In this document: positions 47,858 to 57,148 of the stretch, in pieces | How the letters are laid out: each line of letters starts with the position of its first letter | Numbering within the stretch: the first letter of the stretch is position 1 | Assembly: GCF_011602485.2 (NCBI RefSeq) | Contig: NZ_CP050022.2 | Coordinates: 2,934,001-2,998,000, forward strand | Direction of reading: 5' to 3' | Length of the DNA stretch: 64,000 nt | DNA from: Bradyrhizobium sp. 1(2017) | GTDB taxonomy: Bacteria > Pseudomonadota > Alphaproteobacteria > Rhizobiales > Xanthobacteraceae | Translations under genes and position numbers: made by a program | The notes under the pieces: generated by a model | Seen by the model: the letters and a program-made list of their open reading frames with translations, nothing else | What the model was told of the DNA's origin: nothing | The model's database searches: none

Positions 47858-48787
47858 TTGGATAAGGTCGCCAGCCTCCGCGCCTTCGTGAAGGTGGTCG
47901 AAAGCGGCAGCTTTGCCGAGGCCGGCCGGCAGCTGCGGCTGTCGCGCTCGGCGATCAGCAAATACATCGCCGACCTCGAGGAGAGCCTCGGCGTCCAGCT
48001 CCTGAACCGGACCACCCGGCACGCCAGCCCGACCGAGAACGGCCAGCGCTATTTCGAGCGCGCGGTCGTGATCCTCTCGGAGATCGAGGCGGCTGACCAG
48101 GCCGTGACGCAGGCCCAGTCGGCGCCGCGAGGTCTGCTCCGCGTCAACGCGCCGATGTCGTTCGGCACCATGCGGCTCGGGCCGATGCTCGCCGATTTCA
48201 TGGCGCGTTACCCGGAGCTCCAGCTCCAGATCGTGCTCAGCGACGATCTGCTCGATCCTGTGCAGGACGGCTTTGACGTGACGTTGCGGATCGCGGAATT
48301 GGAATCCTCCAGCCTGATCGCGCGAAAAATCACGCCGGTGGCGCGCATGATCTGTGCTTCGCCCGACTATCTCGCGCGCCACGGCACGCCGGGGCATCCG
48401 CAGGATCTGCGCGAGCATGCCTCGCTGACCTACGGTTTCCTGCTCACCGGCAATCAGTGGAAGCTCACAGGTGCCGACGGCGATCATTGGATCCAGCCGG
48501 CCTGGTCGCTCTGCGTCAACAATGCCGAGGTGCTGCGCGACGTCGCGATCAAGGGCAGGGGGCTGGCGCTGCTGCCGGAGTTCATTGCCGCCGATGCGTT
48601 GAAGAAGGGCGAGCTGCGAACGGTGCTGGATGATTATTCTGCGCCGCCGCTCGCGCTCTATGCGGTCTATCCGCCGACCCGGCATCTGTCGGTGAAGGTG
48701 CGGCTGTTCATCGATTTTCTGGTCGCGCGGTTCGGGCGGGAGGATGAGGAAGTTGGCGGGCGCAGGCGTGCGGAGGCTGGGTCGTGA
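47858..48787 (+). CDS. LysR-family regulator of the mhq pair
   Basis: A 309-residue LysR protein with HTH around residues 18-45 (SFAEAGRQLRLSRSAISKYI) and an effector domain from about 90. Starts with TTG, as no ATG or GTG is available before the HTH in this frame. By position it controls the divergent mhqO-mhqD genes, probably as a quinone-responsive regulator. The last 50 codons have a close second copy at 50903-51060. Confidence 0.88.
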   Translation: MDKVASLRAFVKVVESGSFAEAGRQLRLSRSAISKYIADLEESLGVQLLNRTTRHASPTENGQRYFERAVVILSEIEAADQAVTQAQSAPRGLLRVNAPMSFGTMRLGPMLADFMARYPELQLQIVLSDDLLDPVQDGFDVTLRIAELESSSLIARKITPVARMICASPDYLARHGTPGHPQDLREHASLTYGFLLTGNQWKLTGADGDHWIQPAWSLCVNNAEVLRDVAIKGRGLALLPEFIAADALKKGELRTVLDDYSAPPLALYAVYPPTRHLSVKVRLFIDFLVARFGREDEEVGGRRRAEAGS

Positions 48788-49237
48788 AGCCACGAATCTG
48801 CCGGGGCAACGGCTCGCAGCGATCTGTCGCCATAGGTCATGAAGGCGAGCTACACGGCGGCCAGTCTAGGGATCTGCCTTTGAATTGGTGAGCGGCATGG
48901 GTTCTCCCATTGTCAACGTTGTTGACAGCGATTCCTCGGAATTGCTCTTGCGCGAACGATTGGATGAAGTCCGGCAACCAGCAGAGGCCACAATAGTCGT
49001 GCCTTTGCTGAGAGTCCCGCGCAGTGGCCGGATACGATTATACCGCAACTGATAATTGAACTTTATTTCCGTGGCTTGGGACTCATATTGGCGCCCCGAC
49101 TTCGCGACTCAGGACACAGAGAGTTCAGCCGCGGCCGGGGCGTTGCAGAGGGCTCTCTTCCGTGCCACCGCGAAGAGCCTGGCACGATGAGTAGCCCGCA
49201 CTTCTCGACTTGGTTTCAACAAGCGCAGGAGGAAGCT
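48788..49237. other. Long gene-free gap
   Basis: 450 bases with no convincing gene. A 51-codon + strand frame from 48897 begins like a response-regulator N-terminus (IVNVVDSDSS) but loses any likeness afterwards. The stretch is noticeably richer in A and T than the flanking genes. Confidence 0.4.
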
Positions 49238-49714
49238 ATGCGGAAGTCTCTCACCTTTTTCCTTTCTGGCGTGGCATTGGCCGTCGCGGCGTCAACCGCC
49301 GTAGCCGGCGAGCGGGTGCTCGAATTCAAGCTCGTCACCAAGCCGCTCGACCTCAAGGTCATAGAGGCCGCAAACGTCGAAGGACAGACGGTCGTGTCTG
49401 GCAAATTCTTCGGGGTGGCCGTCTTCAGCGATGGCCGTATCGGCGTGAAAGAGTTCGTCAATGCTTCGGACTTGCTCAAGGGGTCGGGCCCCTTCTTCGG
49501 CTATAGCACTTACACGTTCGAGGAAGGCTCGATCACGGCGCGGTACACCGGATCGGCCAAAGACGGCAAATCGACGGGCGAGTACACGATCCTGTCGGGC
49601 ACAGGCGCCTATGCGAACGCCACGGGTACGGGAACCATCGAAAGCGCGCCGAATCCGTTCAAGGGCGTCAACCTGCTCAACATAAAGCTCGTCGTCAAAA
49701 CCTCCGGCTCATGA
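49238..49714 (+). CDS. Secreted protein, allene-oxide-cyclase/dirigent-like barrel
   Basis: A 158-residue protein with a clear signal peptide (about residues 1-23, ending AVAG) and a small beta-rich domain. The C-terminal pattern YTILSGTGAYANATGTGTIE (about 122-141) is the repeat-like signature of allene oxide cyclase/dirigent barrel proteins. No catalytic residue can be assigned. A strong ribosome site (AGGAGGAAG) fixes the start at 49238. It is followed by an O-methyltransferase, and the pair may act on one secondary metabolite; that is only inference. Confidence 0.65.
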   Translation: MRKSLTFFLSGVALAVAASTAVAGERVLEFKLVTKPLDLKVIEAANVEGQTVVSGKFFGVAVFSDGRIGVKEFVNASDLLKGSGPFFGYSTYTFEEGSITARYTGSAKDGKSTGEYTILSGTGAYANATGTGTIESAPNPFKGVNLLNIKLVVKTSGS

Positions 49715-49851
49715 CGGCGCAATGTTGACAGGTCCTGCACGAAGGAAGTGATCCCTTGCATGGCGTATTGGCCCGGCCGGCGGCGGCATTGCCGGCCGGG
49801 CGATACGCTGAAGAACCGACTGGAGTTGACCGACACCTTGGAGATTGTGAC

Positions 49852-50853
49852 GTGACGCTCAATCCCTGGCTCGACATGCTCAACTTGATCAATGGCTTTC
49901 AGGTAACGCAGGCCATCAGGGTCGCGTCAACACTCCGAATCGCGGATCATCTAAAGGATGGAGCGCGTTCCGCTGAGAAGTTGGCTTCCTTGACGGAGAG
50001 CAACGCAGACGCGCTCTATCGGTTGCTGCGTGCACTCGCCGGCGTTGGTATCTTTCGCGAAGGCCCGGACCGAACCTTTGCTTTGACTCCGATGGGTGAT
50101 TGCTTGCGGACAAACTCGGCAACGCCCATTGGCGGCTGGGCAGAGCATGTCGGCAATACTGCCTATTGGCAGGCGTGGGGACACTTGTTGCATAGCGTCC
50201 GCACCGGAGGGAACGCATTCAGAGATCTTCATGGCGAAGATGTCTGGGAGTACCGCGCCAAGCATCCTGAAGCTAACGCCATCTTCAACCGCGCAATGAC
50301 CGACATGTCTCGAGGCGGCGGCGAGGCGATAGTCAAGGCTTACGATTTCTCAAGCTTTCGACATGTTGTGGACGTGGGGGGCGGACAAGGCACGCTGTTG
50401 GCGGTTATTTTGCGAGCCTGCCCACGGGCCCGTGGCACGCTGTTCGACCAGCCCCAAGTCATTGCGGGAGCGAAGACGCAATTGCAAGCGCATGGCGTAG
50501 CCGACCGCTGCGAAGTCATCGGCGGTAGCTTTTTTGATGCGGTGCCGGAAGGCGGAGACGTTTATGTGATGAGACACATCATTCACGATTGGGAGGACGA
50601 CGAGGCCACAGCTATCCTCAAATCCTGCCGTCGGGCCATGATCAAATCGGCAAAGCTGCTGCTCGTCGAGCGCACCGTGGCGCCCCCCAATCAATTGCCG
50701 GGAAAATTCAGTGATCTGAATATGCTTGTTGCACCTGGAGGCCGAGAGCGGACCAGCGAAGAATATGCCGCCCTGTTCGAAAAATCCGGTTTTGAACTGA
50801 CCCGAGTCTTGCCGGCTGGTGGCTTCAATGTCGTGGAGGCTCGGCCCTGTTGA
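49852..50853 (+). CDS. O-methyltransferase (CrtF/acetylserotonin O-methyltransferase type)
   Basis: A 333-residue plant-type O-methyltransferase. The N-terminal helical dimerisation domain covers about residues 1-95 (winged-helix part ALYRLLRALAGVGIF). The SAM domain has motif I HVVDVGGGQGTLLAV near 168, an acidic turn, catalytic-type His in MRHIIHDWEDDEA near 243, and LLLVERTV near 270. The GTG start at 49852 follows GGAG at 49840-49843. Codon use is less GC-rich than in the neighbouring clusters, which suggests import. Acceptor unknown. Confidence 0.8.
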   Translation: MTLNPWLDMLNLINGFQVTQAIRVASTLRIADHLKDGARSAEKLASLTESNADALYRLLRALAGVGIFREGPDRTFALTPMGDCLRTNSATPIGGWAEHVGNTAYWQAWGHLLHSVRTGGNAFRDLHGEDVWEYRAKHPEANAIFNRAMTDMSRGGGEAIVKAYDFSSFRHVVDVGGGQGTLLAVILRACPRARGTLFDQPQVIAGAKTQLQAHGVADRCEVIGGSFFDAVPEGGDVYVMRHIIHDWEDDEATAILKSCRRAMIKSAKLLLVERTVAPPNQLPGKFSDLNMLVAPGGRERTSEEYAALFEKSGFELTRVLPAGGFNVVEARPC

Positions 50854-50902
50854 TCGTCCATCAAATTAGGCCTTGGTCCATGCCTGCTTCGGGTCACAAG
50901 CT

Positions 50903-51082
50903 GATGCGTCGAAGAATGGCGAGCTGCGGACGGCGCTGGACGATTGTTCTGCGCCGCCGCTTGCGCTCTATGCGGTCTATCCGCCGACCCGGCATCTGTC
51001 GGTGAAGGTGAGGTTGTTCATCGACTTTCTCGTCGAACGTTTCAACCGCGAGGACGAGGCGGCGTCAGGCCGGCCGAAATGA
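50903..51082 (+). pseudogene. Remnant of a LysR gene (3' end only)
   Basis: Bases 50903-51060 align without gaps with 48593-48750, the 3' part of the intact LysR gene, at a constant offset of 2310. By hand I count about 20 differences in 158 positions, with 48 consecutive identical bases in the middle. The encoded tail (SAPPLALYAVYPPTRHLSVK) is kept in frame to a TGA at 51080-51082, but the N-terminal 250 residues are gone. It marks the far edge of the segment carrying the barrel protein and methyltransferase genes. Confidence 0.8.
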
Positions 51083-51128
51083 TCCGCGCGGAAGAGTCGG
51101 GCCGAGATCTGTCGGCTCCGGTCTGACT

Positions 51129-51998
51129 TCACGCCACCGCTTTAGCAATGAAGTTGCGGACGATCTTCGAGGTCTCGCCACGCCGAAACGCCAGAGTCAA
51201 GCGCGCGACTGGGGAGTCCCCTTTGACCTCACGATAGGTGACGCCGGTGACTTGAAGCTGGCGCATCGACGCCGGTACCAGCGAAAAGCCAAGCTCGGCT
51301 GCCACCAGGCTGACGACCGAGCTGATCTGAGGCGCGGACTGCCCGAGGGTCGGCTCGAAGCCCGCCCGCCGACAGGCCGTGATGACGGTGTCAACCCAGG
51401 CCGATCCGCGCGGCGTCAGAATGAGCGGATCCCCCTTCAGCCTGATGAGATCGATTTCAGTCGACTTCGCCTCCGGATGGCTTGCGGGCAATACGACGAG
51501 CATCGGCTCGCTGGAGAGGCGCCGAAACTGCAGATCGTCCTCGCCCTCATTGGGGCGCAGGAACACCGCGTCCAGCTCGCCGTCCCGTAGGCCCGCAATG
51601 AGGCGGGCTGTACTCGCCTCCTCGAGGGTCAGATCCACATCGGGATAAGCCCGGCGAAACGATCGGATCGTCGAGGTGACAACAGGACTAAATGGGGCCG
51701 AGTTGGTAAAGCCCACCCGGAGCGATCCGATTTGACCCCGCGCAGCCCTTTGAGCCGCTCGAATGGCGCGCTCCGCCTGCATAGGAATGACCTGCACGTT
51801 CTCCAGAAATGCGCGCCCCGCCTCGGTCAGTTCGGCACCTTGGGGAATGCGATGGAAGAGCGCAGCCCCGACTTCGGCCTCAAGATCCTTGATCTGCTGG
51901 CTCAGCGGCGGCTGCCCAATTCCAACCCGCGCAGCGGCGCGTGTGAAATTTTTCTCCTCTGCAACCGCGAGGAAATAGCGGATGTGGCGAAGTTCCAT
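51129..51998 (-). CDS. LysR-family regulator of the efflux pair
   Basis: A 289-residue LysR protein of the BenM/CatM-like branch, starting MELRHIRYFLAVAEEKNFTRAA. The HTH is about 18-45 (FTRAAARVGIGQPPLSQQIK) and the effector domain from about 90. It is divergent from the HlyD-FUSC genes, like AaeR with aaeAB, so it probably responds to aromatic carboxylic acids. A dyad at 52035-52067 lies between them. Confidence 0.9.
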   Translation of the reverse strand: MELRHIRYFLAVAEEKNFTRAAARVGIGQPPLSQQIKDLEAEVGAALFHRIPQGAELTEAGRAFLENVQVIPMQAERAIRAAQRAARGQIGSLRVGFTNSAPFSPVVTSTIRSFRRAYPDVDLTLEEASTARLIAGLRDGELDAVFLRPNEGEDDLQFRRLSSEPMLVVLPASHPEAKSTEIDLIRLKGDPLILTPRGSAWVDTVITACRRAGFEPTLGQSAPQISSVVSLVAAELGFSLVPASMRQLQVTGVTYREVKGDSPVARLTLAFRRGETSKIVRNFIAKAVA

Positions 51999-52034
51999 GC
52001 CAGTGCCAAAAGCTATCGAGATCGTTCTTCCTAT

Positions 52035-52067
52035 ATATTTGACTGCACGTCGCCAGAAATCAAATAT
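52035..52067. promoter_or_regulatory. Candidate LysR operator before the efflux genes
   Basis: ATATTTGA (52035-52042) and TCAAATAT (52060-52067) are perfect complements separated by 17 bases, 37 bases from both the LysR start and the HlyD start. The AT-rich arms stand out in this GC-rich DNA and may also overlap a promoter. Confidence 0.5.
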
Positions 52068-52104
52068 CCCTTATTGGGAGGCTGACTGACCTGGACGATC
52101 GAAA

Positions 52105-53208
52105 TTGGACCAGAACCTGAATGTCATCCTGAAAGGCAAGTCCATCCCTGAGCCGACGGTCAGGGACAAAGAGCCAAGTCTTCCGTTTGCTGTAACTTCG
52201 CTGTCCGCGATACCCGAACCCGATCGATCGCCCATTCCTTCACGACGCCGGCGTGCCCTGCTGTTTCTCCTTGCCGTTGCAGCAGCTGTCTTGGCTTGGT
52301 GGATATCGGGCTATCTGTTCGCCTACACGGACGACGCATACGTCACGTCCGATGTGCTGTCGATCACGCCGGAAGTCACGGGTCCGATCGCAGCGGTTCT
52401 TGTGAAGGACAACGAATGGGTGAAGCGAGGAACACTCCTTTTCACCATCGATCCGGTTCCGTTCAGATTGGCTGTCGAGCAAGCGCGCGCGGAGGAGGCG
52501 CGAACTGAGGCTCAGCTGCCGGTCGACCGGGCACAGTTGCAGGTTCTGCAGGCGCAGAAGGAAGCGGCGGGTGCTGCCGCGAGCCTTGCGGCGGCAAATC
52601 TGCGCCGTGACACGCCGCTTGCCCAGTCCGGTACGATCTCCGTCCAGGCCCTCGACACGACGCGTACCACCGAGAAGCAAAGCGCGGCCCAGCAACATGC
52701 CGCCGAAGCTGCCTTGAAGAAGGCGAACGAGACGCTCAACCTGGATAAGGCTGCCGTTTCATCGGCCCACGCTGCACGTCTTCTCGCCGAATGGCGCCTG
52801 GACCGCACCAAAGTTGTGGCGCCCGTCGATGGTTACGTGACGCATCTTGCCATTCAAACTGGCGACATGGCTTCTACGAGCCACGCAGCGGTCGCGATCG
52901 TGGATGGAAACGCCTGGCGCGTCGTTGCCAATTACAAGGAATATTATCTACGGCACCTGCATCCCGGCGGCACCGCCTGGATCTGGCTCGACAGCAATCC
53001 ATGGCATTTCTACCGCGCGCGCATCCAGGGTCTGGCGCACGGCATTAGTCGCCAGCGAGGGAGCGAGACGCTCGTCCCTTACGTATCTCCAACGGTGAAC
53101 TGGATCCGACTGCAACGACGGATTCCAGTTCGATTCACGCTGCTCGAATCTCCTGGGAGCGACCAGCTGTTCATGGGCGCCGACGCTCGCGTCCTGGTCA
53201 TCTACTGA
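52105..53208 (+). CDS. HlyD/EmrA-type membrane fusion protein
   Basis: A 367-residue periplasmic adaptor: basic cytosolic start, one membrane helix (about residues 51-71, ALLFLLAVAAAVLAWWISGYL), lipoyl half TDDAYVTSDVLSITPEVTGP near 74-93, a long alpha-helical hairpin (about 125-215), and the second lipoyl half with VVAPVDGYVT. It resembles AaeA/YibH. TTG start at 52105; an in-frame stop lies 18 bases upstream, so no earlier start is possible. Works with the FUSC protein encoded next. Confidence 0.87.
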   Translation: MDQNLNVILKGKSIPEPTVRDKEPSLPFAVTSLSAIPEPDRSPIPSRRRRALLFLLAVAAAVLAWWISGYLFAYTDDAYVTSDVLSITPEVTGPIAAVLVKDNEWVKRGTLLFTIDPVPFRLAVEQARAEEARTEAQLPVDRAQLQVLQAQKEAAGAAASLAAANLRRDTPLAQSGTISVQALDTTRTTEKQSAAQQHAAEAALKKANETLNLDKAAVSSAHAARLLAEWRLDRTKVVAPVDGYVTHLAIQTGDMASTSHAAVAIVDGNAWRVVANYKEYYLRHLHPGGTAWIWLDSNPWHFYRARIQGLAHGISRQRGSETLVPYVSPTVNWIRLQRRIPVRFTLLESPGSDQLFMGADARVLVIY

Positions 53209-53225
53209 TTGGGAGAACCTTGACG

Positions 53226-54332
53226 ATGCCGCTCCTGATATCGGCCCTGCGACCGATACCGCGAGCCCTGGTGCGTGAGCTCAAATCGCTCGAGCTTCGC
53301 GGCCCGCGCGCCAGAGAGGCAGCAAAACGCGTGCTGTCGGTGTTGGTCGCTGTCGCAACGTCATCCGTTCTCAACCTTGATGATCTCTCCTGGGCGGCGT
53401 TCAGCGGCTACATGGTGATGCGTGGCAGCGTCGCCGAGACGTTCCAGCGGGGACTCATGCGCATCGTGGGCACCGCTGGTGGAGCACTGCTGGGACTCCT
53501 GCTGGCGCCCGGGACTGCGAATGACCCTTTGCTGTTGATGGTTTTCCTCTTCATTGTGTCATGGATCGGCACCTTTCAGTCGCTGACGACCAACTACAGT
53601 TACGCATGGCTGTTCTTTGGCCTTACGGCCGGGATGGTGACCACCGAGGCGCTCGCCTCGCCAGACGCTGTCGTGCATTTCGCAGCCACGCGGGTGGCGG
53701 AGATTACGGTCGGAACGTGCATGAGCCTTTTCGTTGCAAGCCTGTATTCGGATACGGCAGGCCGCAGGGAACAACATGCCAACGACGTGCTCTGGTGCGG
53801 ACGCCTGCATGATGTCTTGAATGAGAACTGGCTGCGAGAGCATTGGCTGCTGCTCGAGCACTGTACACGCGCGGCGCTGGCCGTCGCCTTGCTACCTCTC
53901 ATCTGGCGGTGGTTCGGCATCGAGGATTTCTCACAAACTGCGATCACCTCGTACGTCATCATGATCGTCCCATCGGCCGCGGTGGGGGATCGCCGATACG
54001 CCGCGATCTACGAGAGGATCGCCCACAGGACGCTCGGATGCCTGCTTGGTAGCGCGTTCGCTCTTGTCTCTATTGGCCTGTTCGGCACGGGATTGCCGGT
54101 AACCGTGCTCACCCTCGCTGCCGGCGTCTGGGTTGGCTGCCAAATTCAGACGGGACGGGAGATCAACTATCTCGGAACGCAGTTCACGCTCGGGCTTCTC
54201 GTCACCCTTGTTCAGGGACCGGCTCCGATCACAGATATCACCCCCGGGCTGGAGCGTTTTGTTGGCATCGCGATCGGCTCCGCCATGCTGTGTATGACGA
54301 CCTGCCTTTGGCCCTTGGTTCAAGACAAGTAG
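53226..54332 (+). CDS. Compact FUSC-family exporter
   Basis: A 368-residue membrane protein with two FUSC-type membrane halves (about residues 40-175 and 215-360), each with several hydrophobic segments. The repeated family mark is VAETFQRGLMRIVGTAGGALLGLLLAP in the first half and YERIAHRTLGCLLGSAFALV in the second. It lacks the large cytosolic domain of full-length AaeB-type pumps (around 650 residues). ATG at 53226 chosen over a TTG two codons earlier because of spacing from GGGAG. The gap 54333-54454 before the convergent kinase holds nothing recognisable. Confidence 0.8.
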   Translation: MPLLISALRPIPRALVRELKSLELRGPRAREAAKRVLSVLVAVATSSVLNLDDLSWAAFSGYMVMRGSVAETFQRGLMRIVGTAGGALLGLLLAPGTANDPLLLMVFLFIVSWIGTFQSLTTNYSYAWLFFGLTAGMVTTEALASPDAVVHFAATRVAEITVGTCMSLFVASLYSDTAGRREQHANDVLWCGRLHDVLNENWLREHWLLLEHCTRAALAVALLPLIWRWFGIEDFSQTAITSYVIMIVPSAAVGDRRYAAIYERIAHRTLGCLLGSAFALVSIGLFGTGLPVTVLTLAAGVWVGCQIQTGREINYLGTQFTLGLLVTLVQGPAPITDITPGLERFVGIAIGSAMLCMTTCLWPLVQDK

Positions 54333-54454
54333 CGTCTCCGACGGAAGCTGACCGCCTTCTTCCCAATGTCGGCCGCCCCTTCGTCGTATGCCCCCTCCAG
54401 CGGCTGGACATCGCGCATGCGATCCTCGATCACGCTGATTGATGGGGACACGGT

Positions 54455-57148
54455 CTAGCCGACGAAGCGCTGCTCGGCTGGCAGAAGCAGGTCGTCTAGC
54501 GCCCTCATCGATGCCTGCCGTAGCGCGGCGAGTTCGCGGGCGGCACTTTGGCACTGGGTGGGGGACATCGAAGCCACAGCCAGTTCCACTTCGCGGCACT
54601 GCTCGAACAGGCGCACGAGTCCGAGCGCGCTCGCAGCGCTGCCGAGCTGATGCGCGGACCGCGCGAGCTGCCTGCGATCGCCGGCTGCCGCAGCCGTCGT
54701 GATGTCCTTGATCAGGTCTTCACCGGTCTGCGCCAGCAAGGCGTGCAGCTTCGCGATTTGCGCAGGCCCGAGCAACTCCTTCTGGTCGTCGAGAAAGTGC
54801 CGGTCGATCAATTCGGCCGCGGCGCGTTGCGCTGCCGCCGGTTCGTCCTTGGGATCGTCCTCGATCGCCTCGCGCAGCGCGTTGATCAGGATCGGCTTGC
54901 TGACGACCCTGGCGATGCCGGCGCCGGCGAGCCGTTCGCGGGCGCTGGTCGACACGTCGGCGGTTACGGCGATGATGCGCGGCATCCTGGGCAGATCGAG
55001 CTTGCCGATCCGCGACGCCGCCTCCACCCCGTCCATGTCCGGCATGTGCAGATCCATCAGGATGACGTCGAACGCCTGGTCTCGGGCGAGCTCTATGGCC
55101 GATGCGCCGTTCCTCGCGATCATGGGGCAATGGCCGAGCTTGTTCAGGATCGCTTCGCCGACCTCGCAATTGACGGGATCGTCGTCGACCAGCAACACGC
55201 GGAGGCGTCGCGAGGACGGCGCAAGCGCGCCTTGCGCGATGCCGTTTCCGGCAAGGGCCAGCGGCACTTCAAGCGTGAACGTGCTGCCTGCGCCCGGCGT
55301 GCTCTCAACCGTCAGCTCGCCGCGCATCAAGCGGGTGAGGCGCCGCGCGATCGCAAGGCCAAGGCCCGTGCCGCCGAACCGCCGCGCGATGCTGTCGTCG
55401 GCCTGGACGAAATCCTCGAAAATCCGCTCGTGCAGCTCGGGCGCGATGCCGATGCCGGTGTCGCGAACGCTGACGCGCAGCAGGACGTGATCGTCGTGCC
55501 GCTCGGCCGTCGCGCTCAAGCCGATCCCGCCGCTGGGGGTGAACTTGATCGCGTTGCCGATCAGGTTGAGCAGGATGCGATTGAGCCTGACGGGATCGCC
55601 ATGCACGACGGTGTTGACCGTGGCATCGGAGGCGAGATCGAAGGTCAGATTCTTGCCGATGGCTTGCGGACGCAGCAGATCGGCCGCAGCCTCGATGAGC
55701 TGGTCGAGCCGGAAGTCGCGCGTCTCCAGCATTTCGGTGCTGGCCTCCAGGCGGGCATATTCCAGCACTGCATCGACCAGTGCGATCAGCGTCTCGCCCG
55801 ATGCGGCCGCGGTGGCGAGATGGCGCCGCTGGGTCTCGCTGAGGCCGCCGTCATTCAGCAATTGCAGCACGCCCATGACGCCGTTCAGCGGCGTGCGCAG
55901 CTCGTGGCTGACGACGGCGAGGAAGCGCGACTTGGTCTCGTTGGCCGCCACGGCCGCGCTGCGCGCGCGCTCTGCGGCGTCATGCTCGGCCAGCGCATGA
56001 TCGCGCGCCTTCTCGAGCTCGGAGGTCCGCTCGACCACCTTGCGCTCGAGCGTGGCATAGGACTCCCGCAAATGCGCGGCCATCCGGTTGAACTGGTCGC
56101 CGAGCGCCTCCAGCTCGTCACCGGTCTTGATCGCGAGTCGCTGGCCGAGATCGCCGCTGCCGATCCGCTTCGCGCCCTGCGTCAGCATCTGGATCGGCAC
56201 GGTCATGCGCCGGCTGAGAAAGAGCGATACCAGCACCGCGCAGGCCAGCAGGATGACCAGCAGAAGCGTCGAGCGCCCGATCGACGCATAGATCGGCGCG
56301 TAGGCTTCGGTGAGCGGCAGTTCCACGAACACCAGCCAGCCGAGCGAGGGCACCGTCGCATAGGTCGACAGCACGCGCTGGCCGGACAGATCCTCCTTGA
56401 CGAGGCCGCTCGATGGCGGCCCGACTCCGTCGAGCGCGGCACGCACGTCCGCATGTCCCGACAGATCGCTCCGCTGCAGCGCCCGCCACAGATCGGGATG
56501 CGCGATCAACACGCCCATGCGATCGACCACATAGGCCTTCCCGGTGTTGCCGACCCTGATCCCGGTGACGAGGTCCCAGATGAAGCGCAGATTGACCTCG
56601 GCGACGATCACGTCAGGAGCGCGGCCGGTGCCGCGCGTGGCGAGCGTCATGAACGGCTCGGTATCGCCGAAGAAGTAGACGGGCCCGTAATAGGCCCGGC
56701 TGTCATTGGCACCGCGAAAGGCCGGCGTGGTGGAGAGATCGAGCTTGCTGCCGATCCTGTCGGCGACGCGGCGTGACACGCGCACCTGCTCGCGGCCTTG
56801 CGCGTCGAGCTGGGCGATTTCCGCGATCGCGGGCGAGAGGCGCAGGAGGCGGATGGCGTTCAGCCGCTCGTCCTCGTTGGTCGCCAGCTCCGGGGGCAGG
56901 CGGGAGAGCCATCTGATCTGGTTCTCGATCTGGCCGACGAACTGGCCGATCTGGATGGCCGCGGACGCCGCCTGCTCGCGCTGGGTCGCCGCCAGCAGCT
57001 GCTTCTGCTCGCGATAGGAGAACCAGACGTCGAAGCCGGTGTTGACGGCAAGCGCGGCAAAGGCGAGGGCAACGATCGAGTAGAGATATTTTCTGAACAG
57101 CCGGCCGGGAGGCGTCCGCAACGGTTCCTGGTCGGCCGTCTCGTTCAC
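54455..57148 (-). CDS. Hybrid histidine kinase with receiver and HPt domains
   Basis: An 897-residue inner-membrane sensor. Membrane helix 1 is at about 21-43 and a periplasmic dCache-like domain at 44-290 (AYYGPVYFFGDTEPFMTLA, KAYVVDRMGVLIAHP). Helix 2 is at about 293-312 and HAMP at 313-365, followed by a coiled coil. The HisKA domain has His415 (VVSHELRTPLNG), and the HATPase has N-box LLNLIGNAIKF and G-boxes DTGIGIAP and GGTGLGLAIA. The receiver has Asp699 (VILMDLHMPDMDG), and the HPt domain has His833 (SAHQLGSAAS). This is a full phosphorelay in one chain; the output regulator is not nearby. The GTG start overlaps the stop of the upstream binding-protein gene. Confidence 0.88.
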   Translation of the reverse strand: MNETADQEPLRTPPGRLFRKYLYSIVALAFAALAVNTGFDVWFSYREQKQLLAATQREQAASAAIQIGQFVGQIENQIRWLSRLPPELATNEDERLNAIRLLRLSPAIAEIAQLDAQGREQVRVSRRVADRIGSKLDLSTTPAFRGANDSRAYYGPVYFFGDTEPFMTLATRGTGRAPDVIVAEVNLRFIWDLVTGIRVGNTGKAYVVDRMGVLIAHPDLWRALQRSDLSGHADVRAALDGVGPPSSGLVKEDLSGQRVLSTYATVPSLGWLVFVELPLTEAYAPIYASIGRSTLLLVILLACAVLVSLFLSRRMTVPIQMLTQGAKRIGSGDLGQRLAIKTGDELEALGDQFNRMAAHLRESYATLERKVVERTSELEKARDHALAEHDAAERARSAAVAANETKSRFLAVVSHELRTPLNGVMGVLQLLNDGGLSETQRRHLATAAASGETLIALVDAVLEYARLEASTEMLETRDFRLDQLIEAAADLLRPQAIGKNLTFDLASDATVNTVVHGDPVRLNRILLNLIGNAIKFTPSGGIGLSATAERHDDHVLLRVSVRDTGIGIAPELHERIFEDFVQADDSIARRFGGTGLGLAIARRLTRLMRGELTVESTPGAGSTFTLEVPLALAGNGIAQGALAPSSRRLRVLLVDDDPVNCEVGEAILNKLGHCPMIARNGASAIELARDQAFDVILMDLHMPDMDGVEAASRIGKLDLPRMPRIIAVTADVSTSARERLAGAGIARVVSKPILINALREAIEDDPKDEPAAAQRAAAELIDRHFLDDQKELLGPAQIAKLHALLAQTGEDLIKDITTAAAAGDRRQLARSAHQLGSAASALGLVRLFEQCREVELAVASMSPTQCQSAARELAALRQASMRALDDLLLPAEQRFVG

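Noticed and set aside
48897..49052. 51-codon + strand frame whose start looks like a response-regulator receiver
   Set aside because: Only about ten residues fit (IVNVVDSDSS); the remainder has no receiver residues, and there is no ribosome site. At most a relic.
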